The notes beneath the pieces are model-generated. The model made no database searches, was not told the origin of the DNA, and saw nothing but the letters and a program-made list of their open reading frames with translations. Shown one piece after another: positions 24,743 through 33,960 of a DNA stretch of 45,332 nt (its first letter is position 1; each line of letters starts with the position of its first letter). The translations under genes and the position numbers were made by a program. Source of the stretch: Streptomyces kebangsaanensis (GTDB lineage: Bacteria; Actinomycetota; Actinomycetes; Streptomycetales; Streptomycetaceae); assembly GCF_001906585.1 (NCBI RefSeq), contig NZ_JUJA01000146.1, forward strand, positions 152,541 through 197,872, in the 5' to 3' direction.

Positions 24743-25795
24743 ATGCTCTCCGGGAACGGTCGTCACCGTCGCCCCCGTCAGGCTCCGGCTCTCCTCGTCG
24801 CTGCCGGAGTGACCGGGTCCGCCATCGCCATCCCGCTGATGGCCGCCTCCGGCGCCAGCGCGGCGGACGGCACCACGTGGGACAAGGTGGCGGGGTGCGA
24901 GAGCGGCGGCTCCTGGAGCGCCGACACCGGCAACGGCTACTACGGCGGGCTGCAGTTGACCCAGGAGGACTGGGAGGGGTACGGCGGCCTCGACTACGCG
25001 CCGAGCGCCGACCAGGCCAGCCGGTCCCAGCAGATAGCCGTGGCCGAGAAGATACTCGCCGACCGGGGCCCCGGCGCCTGGCCGACCTGCGGACTGATCT
25101 CCGGGCTCAGCAAGAAGTCCGGCGCGGCGAACGTCGACACCGGCGTGGGGGGCGGTTCGTCCGATTCCTCCAACCCGTCCGAAACGCCCGCCCCTTCCCT
25201 GTCGGGCGGCCTCGGCCTGTCCGGCTCGCCGCAGGGGTCGGGCAGCTCGTCCGGTTCGTCGGACTCGTCCACCGTCGAGTCCGACGCGGCGGGATCGCCG
25301 AGCGCGACTCCGGCGAAGCCGTCGCCCTCGACGCCTTCGCCCGGCAAGGGGGGCGACTCGTCCAGGCCCGACACTTCGCCCGAAGTCGACGCGAGTGCCC
25401 CCTCGGTGTCCGACACCTCGCCCTCCATTGCGCCCGAATGGGACAACTCGGGCAACTACGGCTATGTCGAAGGCGCTTCGGCGCTGGTCGACACCGGCGC
25501 GCTCGGCACCGGCCGCCACCGCGGGGGCAGTGCGGTCGAGGAGCCGGCCGACGGCCGCGCGGACGCTTCCTCCGGCCGGCATGCCTCACGCGGCGGCAAC
25601 GACGCGCGCACCAACGCGAACAGCTCCTACACCGTCCGCTCCGGCGACTCCCTCGAGTCCATCGCCGACTCCCTCGGCCTCCAGGGCGGATGGAGCGCGC
25701 TGTACGACGCGAACAGGCAGGCCATCGGTGCCGACCCGGACCGCGTCGCCGCCGGTCAGACCCTGGACATCCCTGCCGAAACGGCCTGGAAGTAG
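24743..25795 (+). CDS. rpfC: Resuscitation-promoting factor with LysM domain (RpfC-like)
   Basis: A 350-residue secreted muralytic protein. It has a signal peptide (residues 1-42, ending SGASA), then the Rpf transglycosylase domain (about 43-120): [49 protein letters not shown]. The Glu in CESGG is the expected catalytic residue. A long low-complexity Ser/Pro/Gly linker (about 130-290) follows, ending in a C-terminal LysM peptidoglycan-binding domain (YTVRSGDSLESIADSLGLQG). ATG 24743 has AAAGG seven bases upstream. The symbol follows the rpf pair order in S. coelicolor from memory and may need checking. No riboswitch is seen upstream, unlike the next gene. Confidence 0.85.
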   Translation: MLSGNGRHRRPRQAPALLVAAGVTGSAIAIPLMAASGASAADGTTWDKVAGCESGGSWSADTGNGYYGGLQLTQEDWEGYGGLDYAPSADQASRSQQIAVAEKILADRGPGAWPTCGLISGLSKKSGAANVDTGVGGGSSDSSNPSETPAPSLSGGLGLSGSPQGSGSSSGSSDSSTVESDAAGSPSATPAKPSPSTPSPGKGGDSSRPDTSPEVDASAPSVSDTSPSIAPEWDNSGNYGYVEGASALVDTGALGTGRHRGGSAVEEPADGRADASSGRHASRGGNDARTNANSSYTVRSGDSLESIADSLGLQGGWSALYDANRQAIGADPDRVAAGQTLDIPAETAWK

Positions 25796-25874
25796 CGGGA
25801 GTTCACGTCACGTTTCATGTGGAATGTCCCTTTCGGGGAAAGTGTGGGATGAGTCTCAGAAGCCCTGATCGTCT

Positions 25875-25904
25875 TTGATATTCCGCGGATCGCGTGTCTA
25901 CGGT
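25875..25904 (+). promoter_or_regulatory. Promoter for the riboswitch-rpfA transcript
   Basis: TTGATA (25875-25880) and TACGGT (25899-25904) are 18 bases apart. Transcription would start near 25911, about 30 bases before the riboswitch and 240 before the rpfA start. Confidence 0.5.
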
Positions 25905-25939
25905 CGTGACCGCTCGCCATCGCGAGTCCCGGCCGCCGC

Positions 25940-26133
25940 GAACGCCGAATCCTGCCAGCGGCCGCACGGGAACAGTCGTCGCGTCAAGCGCCGCAGGCAG
26001 GAGCGGGGGACCCAAGGTAAGTGCCGCACCGGGCAGTTGACGGAGCGGCTGGGGGTGAAGCCGCGCCTCACGAAGGAGGCGCGGCCGGGCAACCCAACCG
26101 GCCCGAACCCGACAGCTCACCTCGCAGGCGTCG
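25940..26133 (+). promoter_or_regulatory. c-di-AMP (ydaO/yuaA) riboswitch
   Basis: The 354-base gap before rpfA holds the ydaO signature: CCTGCC pairing with GGCAGG ahead of AGCGGGGGACCC, the GGGGGTGAAGCC element, and the conserved end CCCGAACCCGACAGCTCACC, then TCGCAGGCG. The ends ACGCC (25942-25946) and GGCGT (26127-26131) can form the closing stem. This class binds cyclic di-AMP and normally switches gene expression off at high ligand; control of rpfA by it is established in S. coelicolor. Ends are approximate. Confidence 0.88.
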
Positions 26134-26137
26134 GTGA

Positions 26138-28456
<2,319 letters not shown>

Positions 28457-28585
28457 CAAAGCCTGAGCCGTGAAGAGGCAAGGCTTCGCCCGTCGTACGT
28501 ACGTCCCCGTACCCGGTCCCGTACCGTGTGCGGGGACGTACGCACGTGTGGGCGGCGTGCACGGCACGAACGGGAGGCGGGGACG

Positions 28586-29062
28586 ATGGCCGTCAAGGAC
28601 CGGGACCGGTTCTCCACCGCGACCAGGCTCAGACTGCTCGGCGAGCAGACCGCGGCCCGCGTCTACCGCTCCCAGACCCGGCGCCAGGCCCGCCGCTCCC
28701 GGCTCACCGGCCGCGCGGCGCTGCTCGCGCTGGTGGTGTGCTCGCTGGTGGTCGCCCTGGCGTACCCGATGCGGCAGTACGTCTCCCAGCGCGCCGACAT
28801 CGCCGACCTCGAGCGGCAGAAGCGGCAGGCCCAGCAGCGGGTGGAACAACTGCGCGACCTCAAGGCACGCTGGCAGGACGACGCCTACGCCGAGCAGCAG
28901 ATCCGGCAGCGGCTGCACTACGTGAGGCCCGGGGAGACCGGCTACGTCGTGATCGACCCGGGCCCGGCCAAGCAGTCCCGCGCCGAGCAGGGCACGGCCC
29001 GCCGCCCCTGGTACGCCAACGTCTGGGACGGCGTCGACAGGTCCGACGCCTCCGTCCAGTGA
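28586..29062 (+). CDS. divIC: Septum formation initiator DivIC/FtsB
   Basis: A 158-residue bitopic division protein. It has a basic cytoplasmic N-terminus (about 1-45), one membrane helix (ALLALVVCSLVVALAYPM, about 47-64), a short coiled coil (about 68-95, IADLERQKRQAQQRVEQLRD) and the FtsB/DivIC tail with YAEQQIRQRLHYVRPGETGY. It acts with FtsL and FtsQ at the division septum; in Streptomyces it is needed for efficient sporulation septation rather than viability. GGGAGGCGGGG precedes the ATG. It follows eno and begins a cluster with DUF501 and ppx. Confidence 0.92.
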   Translation: MAVKDRDRFSTATRLRLLGEQTAARVYRSQTRRQARRSRLTGRAALLALVVCSLVVALAYPMRQYVSQRADIADLERQKRQAQQRVEQLRDLKARWQDDAYAEQQIRQRLHYVRPGETGYVVIDPGPAKQSRAEQGTARRPWYANVWDGVDRSDASVQ

Positions 29063-29087
29063 ACCCACAGAGAGACATACGCAAGGC

Positions 29088-29627
29088 ATGCACACCCCAC
29101 CGCCGCCCACCCCGCGCACCGAGCCCACCGACGCGGACGTCGAGGCGTTCAAGCAGCAGCTCGGGCGGCCGCCGCGCGGGCTGCGCGCGATCGCGCACCG
29201 CTGCCCCTGCGGACAGCCGGACGTCGTGGAGACCGCCCCGCGGCTGCCCGACGGCACACCCTTCCCCACGCTGTACTACCTGACGTGCCCGCGCGCCGCC
29301 TCCGCCATCGGCACCCTCGAGGCCGAGGGCGTGATGAAGGAGATGACCGAGCGGCTGGCCGCCGACCCCGAGCTGGCGGCGGCGTACCGGGCCGCGCACG
29401 AGGACTACGTCCGGCGCCGGGACGAGATCGAGGAGCTGACCGGCTTCCCGAGCGCGGGCGGCATGCCGGACCGGGTCAAGTGCCTGCACGTCCTGGTCGC
29501 CCACTCGCTGGCCGCCGGTCCCGGTGTGAACCCGCTCGGCGACGAGGCCATCGCGATGCTGCCCGAGTGGTGGCGCAAGGGCCCCTGCGTGACGGTGCCC
29601 GAGGGCCACGAGGAGGACGAGCAGTGA
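29088..29627 (+). CDS. DUF501 protein
   Basis: A 179-residue protein with the DUF501 pattern: VEAFKQQLGRPPRGLRAIAH, RCPCGQPDVVET, FPTLYYLTCPRA, GTLEAEGVMKEM, and GGMPDRVKCLHVLVAHSLA. The conserved Cys and His residues suggest metal binding. It sits between divIC and ppx across actinobacteria; its function is unknown. Its stop overlaps the start of ppx (GTGA), so the two are coupled. Confidence 0.9.
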   Translation: MHTPPPPTPRTEPTDADVEAFKQQLGRPPRGLRAIAHRCPCGQPDVVETAPRLPDGTPFPTLYYLTCPRAASAIGTLEAEGVMKEMTERLAADPELAAAYRAAHEDYVRRRDEIEELTGFPSAGGMPDRVKCLHVLVAHSLAAGPGVNPLGDEAIAMLPEWWRKGPCVTVPEGHEEDEQ

Positions 29628-30589
29628 CCCGGGTCGCCGCCGTCGACTGCGGTACGAACTCCATCCGCCTGCTCGTCGCGGACGCGACTGTATCCAACAG
29701 CGCCTCCGGCGCGGGCACCACCGGCGAACTCGTCGATCTTGACCGCCGTATGACCATCGTGCGGCTGGGCCAGGGCGTCGACCGCACCGGTCGGCTCGCC
29801 CCCGAGGCGCTCGAGCGGACCTTCGCGGCCTGCCGCGAGTACGCCGGGATCATCAAGGAGCACGGCGCCGAGCGGCTGCGTTTCGTGGCCACCTCCGCCT
29901 CCCGGGACGCCGAGAACCGTCAGGAGTTCACGCGCGGGGTGATGGACATCCTCGGCGTCGAGCCGGAGGTGATCTCCGGCGACCAGGAGGCGGAGTTCTC
30001 CTTCACGGGCGCCACGAAGGAACTGACGGGGCGCGGGGACCTCGCCCGGCCCTTCCTGGTGGTGGACATCGGCGGCGGCTCGACGGAGTTCGTCGTGGGC
30101 GACGACCACGTGCGCGCGGCCCGCTCGGTGGACGTGGGCTGCGTCCGTATGACCGAGCGTCACCTGGTGCGGGACGGCGTGGTCACCGACCCGCCCACCG
30201 AGGAGCGGATCGCCGCCATGCGGGCCGACATCGAGGCCGCGCTCGACCGCGCCGAGGAGACGGTGCCGCTGCGCGAGGCGCGCACGCTGGTGGGTCTGGC
30301 CGGCTCGGTGACGACGGTGTCGGCGATCGCCCAGGACCTGCCCGCGTACGACTCGGCGGCCATCCACCACTCCCGCGTCTCCCGCGACCGCGTCCGCGAG
30401 ATCACGAGGGCGCTGCTGCACTCCACGCACGCCGAACGCGCCGCGATCCCGTCCCTGCACCCGGGCCGCGTCGACGTCATCGGCGCGGGCGCCCTCGTGC
30501 TGCTGACGATCATGGAACGTGTCGGCGCGGAGGAGGTCGTCGTCAGCGAGCACGACATCCTCGACGGCATCGCGTGGTCGGTGGCGTAG
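29624..30589 (+). CDS. ppx: Exopolyphosphatase / pppGpp phosphatase (Ppx/GppA)
   Basis: A 321-residue member of the ASKHA-fold Ppx/GppA family. It has the N-terminal phosphate motif VAAVDCGTNSIRLLVAD, catalytic-region SGDQEAEFSF, the second phosphate loop VVDIGGGSTEFVVG, then RMTERH, TLVGLAGSVTTVSAI, and the C-terminal DVIGAGALVLLTIM and SEHDILDGIAW. The short form lacks the HD-type C-terminal domain of E. coli GppA. It removes terminal phosphate from polyphosphate and/or pppGpp. GTG start, AGGAGGA about ten bases upstream inside DUF501. Confidence 0.92.
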   Translation: MTRVAAVDCGTNSIRLLVADATVSNSASGAGTTGELVDLDRRMTIVRLGQGVDRTGRLAPEALERTFAACREYAGIIKEHGAERLRFVATSASRDAENRQEFTRGVMDILGVEPEVISGDQEAEFSFTGATKELTGRGDLARPFLVVDIGGGSTEFVVGDDHVRAARSVDVGCVRMTERHLVRDGVVTDPPTEERIAAMRADIEAALDRAEETVPLREARTLVGLAGSVTTVSAIAQDLPAYDSAAIHHSRVSRDRVREITRALLHSTHAERAAIPSLHPGRVDVIGAGALVLLTIMERVGAEEVVVSEHDILDGIAWSVA

Positions 30590-30656
30590 GTCTCGTCGGC
30601 TACTGGTCAGTAGCGTCCGCGTGAGCGGGTCGGATACCGTGTGAGCGGTGCTCGGG

Positions 30657-30674
30657 GGGCCTTTTTCGAGGCCC
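30657..30674 (+). terminator. Short hairpin after ppx
   Basis: GGGCCT (30657-30662) pairs with AGGCCC (30669-30674) around TTTTCG. It is weak, but lies 70 bases after the ppx stop, at the start of the 435-base gap before ndh. Confidence 0.35.
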
Positions 30675-30699
30675 TTCGGAGCGTCCCTCCGAGAAGCTT

Positions 30700-30715
30700 C
30701 GTGAAGTTATTCACA
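30700..30715. promoter_or_regulatory. Rex operator upstream of ndh
   Basis: CGTGAAGTTATTCACA has perfect GTGAA/TTCAC arms four bases apart and fits the Rex operator (TGTGAACGCGTTCACA) in both arms. Rex senses NADH/NAD+ and in Streptomyces is known to control ndh. The rest of the 435-base gap (30590-31024) is GC-rich with no open gene; a TATAAC near 30950 could be a second -10 but lacks a matching -35. Confidence 0.8.
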
Positions 30716-31024
30716 AGGAAACCGCCCAGGTCTGGGGGCAAAGGGGTCTCCGTGGGCCCGTCCGGGGGCTCGGCAGGCACGAAACGGCGCTCGGGGGGAA
30801 ACTGGGCAGGAGTTCCGCAAGGGCCGTTCGGCCCTCCCTCGCGGGACCTCCGGCAGTGCAGAGGAGCAGCTCACACGGTCTTGACAACGGTCCGAACCGG
30901 ACGGCGGCCGCCGTCCGGCGACGGGGCCTGCGGAAGAAGGGGCGCGGACTATAACACAGGCCCCGCCCAAGCTTGTGAAGGGGCGCACGAACCACCCCCT
31001 CCGGGTGGGGGGATACTCGATGCC

Positions 31025-32407
31025 ATGAGCACCACGGAGCGTCCCAGGATCCTCGTAGTAGGCGGTGGGTACGTAGGCCTGTACGCGGCTCGGCGCATCC
31101 TGAAGAAGATGCGCTACGGCGAGGCGACCGTCACGGTCGTCGACCCCCGGTCGTACATGACCTACCAGCCCTTCCTCCCCGAAGCAGCCGCCGGCAACAT
31201 CTCCCCCCGGCACGTCGTCGTCCCGCTGCGGCGCGTGCTGCCCAAGGCGGAGGTCCTCACCGGCCGGGTCACCACCATCGACCAGGACCGCAAGGTCGCC
31301 ACGGTCACCCCGCTGGTCGGCGACTCCTACGAACTGCCCTTCGACTACCTGGTCATCGCGATGGGCGCGGTCTCCCGCACCTTCCCGATCCCCGGCCTCG
31401 CCGAGCAGGGCATCGGCATGAAGGGCATCGAGGAGGCCATCGGCCTGCGCAACCACGTCCTGGAGCAGCTCGACAAGGCCGACTCCACCACGGACGAGGA
31501 GATCCGCCGCAAGGCGCTCACCTTCGTCTTCATCGGTGGTGGCTTCGCCGGCGCCGAGACCATCGGCGAGGTCGAGGACATGGCCCGGGACGCGGCCAAG
31601 TACTACCGGAACGTGTCCCGCGAGGACATGCGCTTCATCCTCGTCGACGCCGCCGACAAGATCCTCCCCGAGGTCGGCCCGAAGCTCGGCCAGTACGGCA
31701 AGGAGCACCTCGAGAGCCGCGGTGTGGAGGTCTACCTCTCCACCTCCATGGAGTCCTGCGTCGACGGCCACGTGGTGCTGAAGAACGGACTCGAGGTCGA
31801 CTCCAACACCATCGTGTGGACCGCCGGCGTCAAGCCGAACCCGGTGCTGGCCCGCTTCGGCCTGCCGCTCGGCCCCCGCGGCCACGTCGACACCCAGCCG
31901 ACCCTCCAGGTCACCGGCACCGACTACGTCTGGGCCGCCGGCGACAACGCCCAGGTGCCCGACCTCGTCGGCCGCGAGGCGGGCAACGAGAACGCCTGGT
32001 GCCCGCCGAACGCCCAGCACGCGCTGCGCCAGGCCAAGGCCCTCGGCGACAACGTGATCTCCGGCATGCGGGGCTTCCAGCAGAAGCCGTACAAGCACGC
32101 CAACAAGGGCGCGGTCGCGGGCCTCGGCCTCCACAAGGGCGTCGCGATGATCGTCATGGGCAAGATGAAGATCAAGCTCAAGGGCCGTCTCGCCTGGTAC
32201 ATGCACCGCAGCTACCACGGCATGGCCATGCCGACCTGGAACCGCAAGATCCGCGTCTTCGCCGACTGGACCCTCGCCATGTTCCTCAAGCGCGAGGTCG
32301 TCTCCCTCGGCGCGATGGAGAACCCCCGCGAGGAGTTCTACGAGGCCGCCAAGCCGGCGCCGGTCGCCGCCGCGAGCAAGACCGAGGAGAAGGCCAAGGC
32401 GTCCTGA
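31025..32407 (+). CDS. ndh: Type II NADH dehydrogenase
   Basis: A 460-residue single-subunit NADH:menaquinone oxidoreductase, which moves electrons into the chain without pumping protons. FAD-binding Rossmann motif VVGGGYVGLYAARR at residues 10-23, then MTYQPFLPEAAAGNISPRH; NADH-binding motif FIGGGFAGAETIGEVED near 165; and a second FAD contact YVWAAGDNAQVPD near 300. The amphipathic C-terminal part (RHSYHG-like, then WTLAMFLKREV) should hold the protein on the membrane. ATG 31025 has no strong Shine-Dalgarno; ATACTC lies 7-12 bases upstream, so translation may be leaderless. A Rex site lies about 310 bases upstream. Confidence 0.93.
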   Translation: MSTTERPRILVVGGGYVGLYAARRILKKMRYGEATVTVVDPRSYMTYQPFLPEAAAGNISPRHVVVPLRRVLPKAEVLTGRVTTIDQDRKVATVTPLVGDSYELPFDYLVIAMGAVSRTFPIPGLAEQGIGMKGIEEAIGLRNHVLEQLDKADSTTDEEIRRKALTFVFIGGGFAGAETIGEVEDMARDAAKYYRNVSREDMRFILVDAADKILPEVGPKLGQYGKEHLESRGVEVYLSTSMESCVDGHVVLKNGLEVDSNTIVWTAGVKPNPVLARFGLPLGPRGHVDTQPTLQVTGTDYVWAAGDNAQVPDLVGREAGNENAWCPPNAQHALRQAKALGDNVISGMRGFQQKPYKHANKGAVAGLGLHKGVAMIVMGKMKIKLKGRLAWYMHRSYHGMAMPTWNRKIRVFADWTLAMFLKREVVSLGAMENPREEFYEAAKPAPVAAASKTEEKAKAS

Positions 32408-32425
32408 CGCCCGGTCACCGAACGA

Positions 32426-32469
32426 CCCGAAGGGCCTCCCGCCATCCGTGGTGCGGGAGGCCCTTCGGG
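32426..32469 (+). terminator. ndh terminator
   Basis: A perfect 17-bp stem (CCCGAAGGGCCTCCCGC with 32453-32469), 10-base loop, followed by GTGTTT. Confidence 0.88.
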
Positions 32470-32572
32470 GTGTTTGCCCATCCGTGACCCCGTTGCGGGA
32501 CTGCGTCACGGGCGCCCGGGTGTTTACGTGGTGGATGACATTCCGGCGTTCGTCGTCACGGAGGTGTTCACC

Positions 32573-33883
32573 ATGCCCGACGCCGCGCTGCGGCTCACGA
32601 GACTGCTCGAACAGTTGCTGGGGACCCCGCTCCCGGTACGGATCCGCGCCTGGGACGGTTCGCAGGCAGGGCCGCCCGGGGCACCGATGCTCGTCGCACG
32701 CAACCGCCGCGCCCTGCGACGGCTGCTGTTCAAACCCGGTGAACTGGGCCTGGCCCGCGCCTGGGTGGCCGGCGACCTGACCGTCGAGGGAGACCTCTAC
32801 ACCGCCCTGGACCTGATCGCCGGCCTCGTCTGGGAGCGCGACGAGGACGCCCCCGGACTCACCCGGACCCTGCGCGACCCCGGGGCGCGGGCCGCCGTGC
32901 GCGGACTGGTGAGGCTGGCCGGGCCCCCGCTGCCGCCCGCCCCGCCCCGCGAGGAGGTCCGCCGGCGCCGCGGCCGCTTGCACACCAGACACAGCGACAG
33001 GCGCGCCATCAGCCACCACTACGACGTCGGCAACGACTTCTACGAACTCGTCCTCGGCCCGTCCATGGTGTACTCCTGCGCCTACTGGCCGGCCCCCGGA
33101 CCCGGCGCCACCCTCGAACAGGCCCAGCACGACAAGCTCGAACTCATCTGCCGCAAGCTGGACCTGAAACCCGGCCGGCGCCTCCTCGACGTCGGCTGCG
33201 GCTGGGGCTCCATGGCCATCCACGCCGCCCGCGAGCACGGCGTGAGCGCCGTCGGCGTCACCCTGTCCCGGGAACAGGCCGCGTACGCCCGTAAACGCGT
33301 CGCCGACGAAGGGCTCACCGACCGGGTGGAGATCCGCGTCCAGGACTACCGGGACGTGGACGACGGCCCGTACGACGCCGTCTCCTCCATCGGCATGGCC
33401 GAACACGTCGGCGCCGCCCCCTACCTGGAGTACGCGCGCGCCCTGTACGCCCTGCTCGGGCCCGGCGGACGGCTCCTCAACCACCAGATCGCCCGCCGCC
33501 CGCAGCGCGACGAGTCGACGTACCGGGTGGACGAGTTCATCGACGCCTACGTCTTCCCCGACGGCGAACTCGCCCCCCTCGGCACCACCGTCACCCAGCT
33601 GGAGCGCGCCGGGTTCGAGGTGCGCGACGTGGAGTCGCTCCGCGAGCACTACGCGCTCACCCTGCGCCGCTGGGTCGCCAACCTGGAGGCGCACCGGGAC
33701 CGCGCGGCACGACTCGCCGGCCCCGGCCGCGCCCGCGTCTGGCAGCTGTACATGGCGGCCTCGGCCGTCGCCTTCGAGCGCAACCGCATCGGCGTCAACC
33801 AGGTGCTGGCCGTGAGGCCCCCCGAGTCCGGCGGCTCGGGGATGCCGCTGCGGGCCCGTACGTGGGGCGCGAAGACCGCTTGA
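32573..33883 (+). CDS. cfa: Cyclopropane-fatty-acyl-phospholipid synthase family methyltransferase
   Basis: A 436-residue SAM-dependent enzyme that converts cis double bonds of membrane lipids to cyclopropanes (or a close relative making other methyl branches). An N-terminal lipid-binding region (about 1-130) includes FKPGELGLARAWVAGDLTVE. Then ISHHYDVGNDFYELVLGPSM, the SAM loop LLDVGCGWGSMAIHAA, VTLSREQAAYA, VSSIGMAEHVG, and the C-terminal YALTLRRWVANLE and RNRIGVNQV. ATG 32573 has GGAGG eight bases upstream. It is flanked by strong terminators, so it is monocistronic. Confidence 0.9.
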   Translation: MPDAALRLTRLLEQLLGTPLPVRIRAWDGSQAGPPGAPMLVARNRRALRRLLFKPGELGLARAWVAGDLTVEGDLYTALDLIAGLVWERDEDAPGLTRTLRDPGARAAVRGLVRLAGPPLPPAPPREEVRRRRGRLHTRHSDRRAISHHYDVGNDFYELVLGPSMVYSCAYWPAPGPGATLEQAQHDKLELICRKLDLKPGRRLLDVGCGWGSMAIHAAREHGVSAVGVTLSREQAAYARKRVADEGLTDRVEIRVQDYRDVDDGPYDAVSSIGMAEHVGAAPYLEYARALYALLGPGGRLLNHQIARRPQRDESTYRVDEFIDAYVFPDGELAPLGTTVTQLERAGFEVRDVESLREHYALTLRRWVANLEAHRDRAARLAGPGRARVWQLYMAASAVAFERNRIGVNQVLAVRPPESGGSGMPLRARTWGAKTA

Positions 33884-33906
33884 CGGGTACGACCGATCGG
33901 CGGGCA

Positions 33907-33953
33907 CGCGCGAAGGGCCTCCGTTCCACGGCGGAACGGAGGCCCTTCGCGCG
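33907..33953. terminator. Bidirectional terminator between cfa and the ABC permease gene
   Basis: A perfect 21-bp stem (33907-33927 with 33933-33953, arms beginning CGCGCGAAGGGCC) and a 5-base loop, placed between two convergent genes. Confidence 0.9.
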
Positions 33954-33960
33954 CGTGCGG

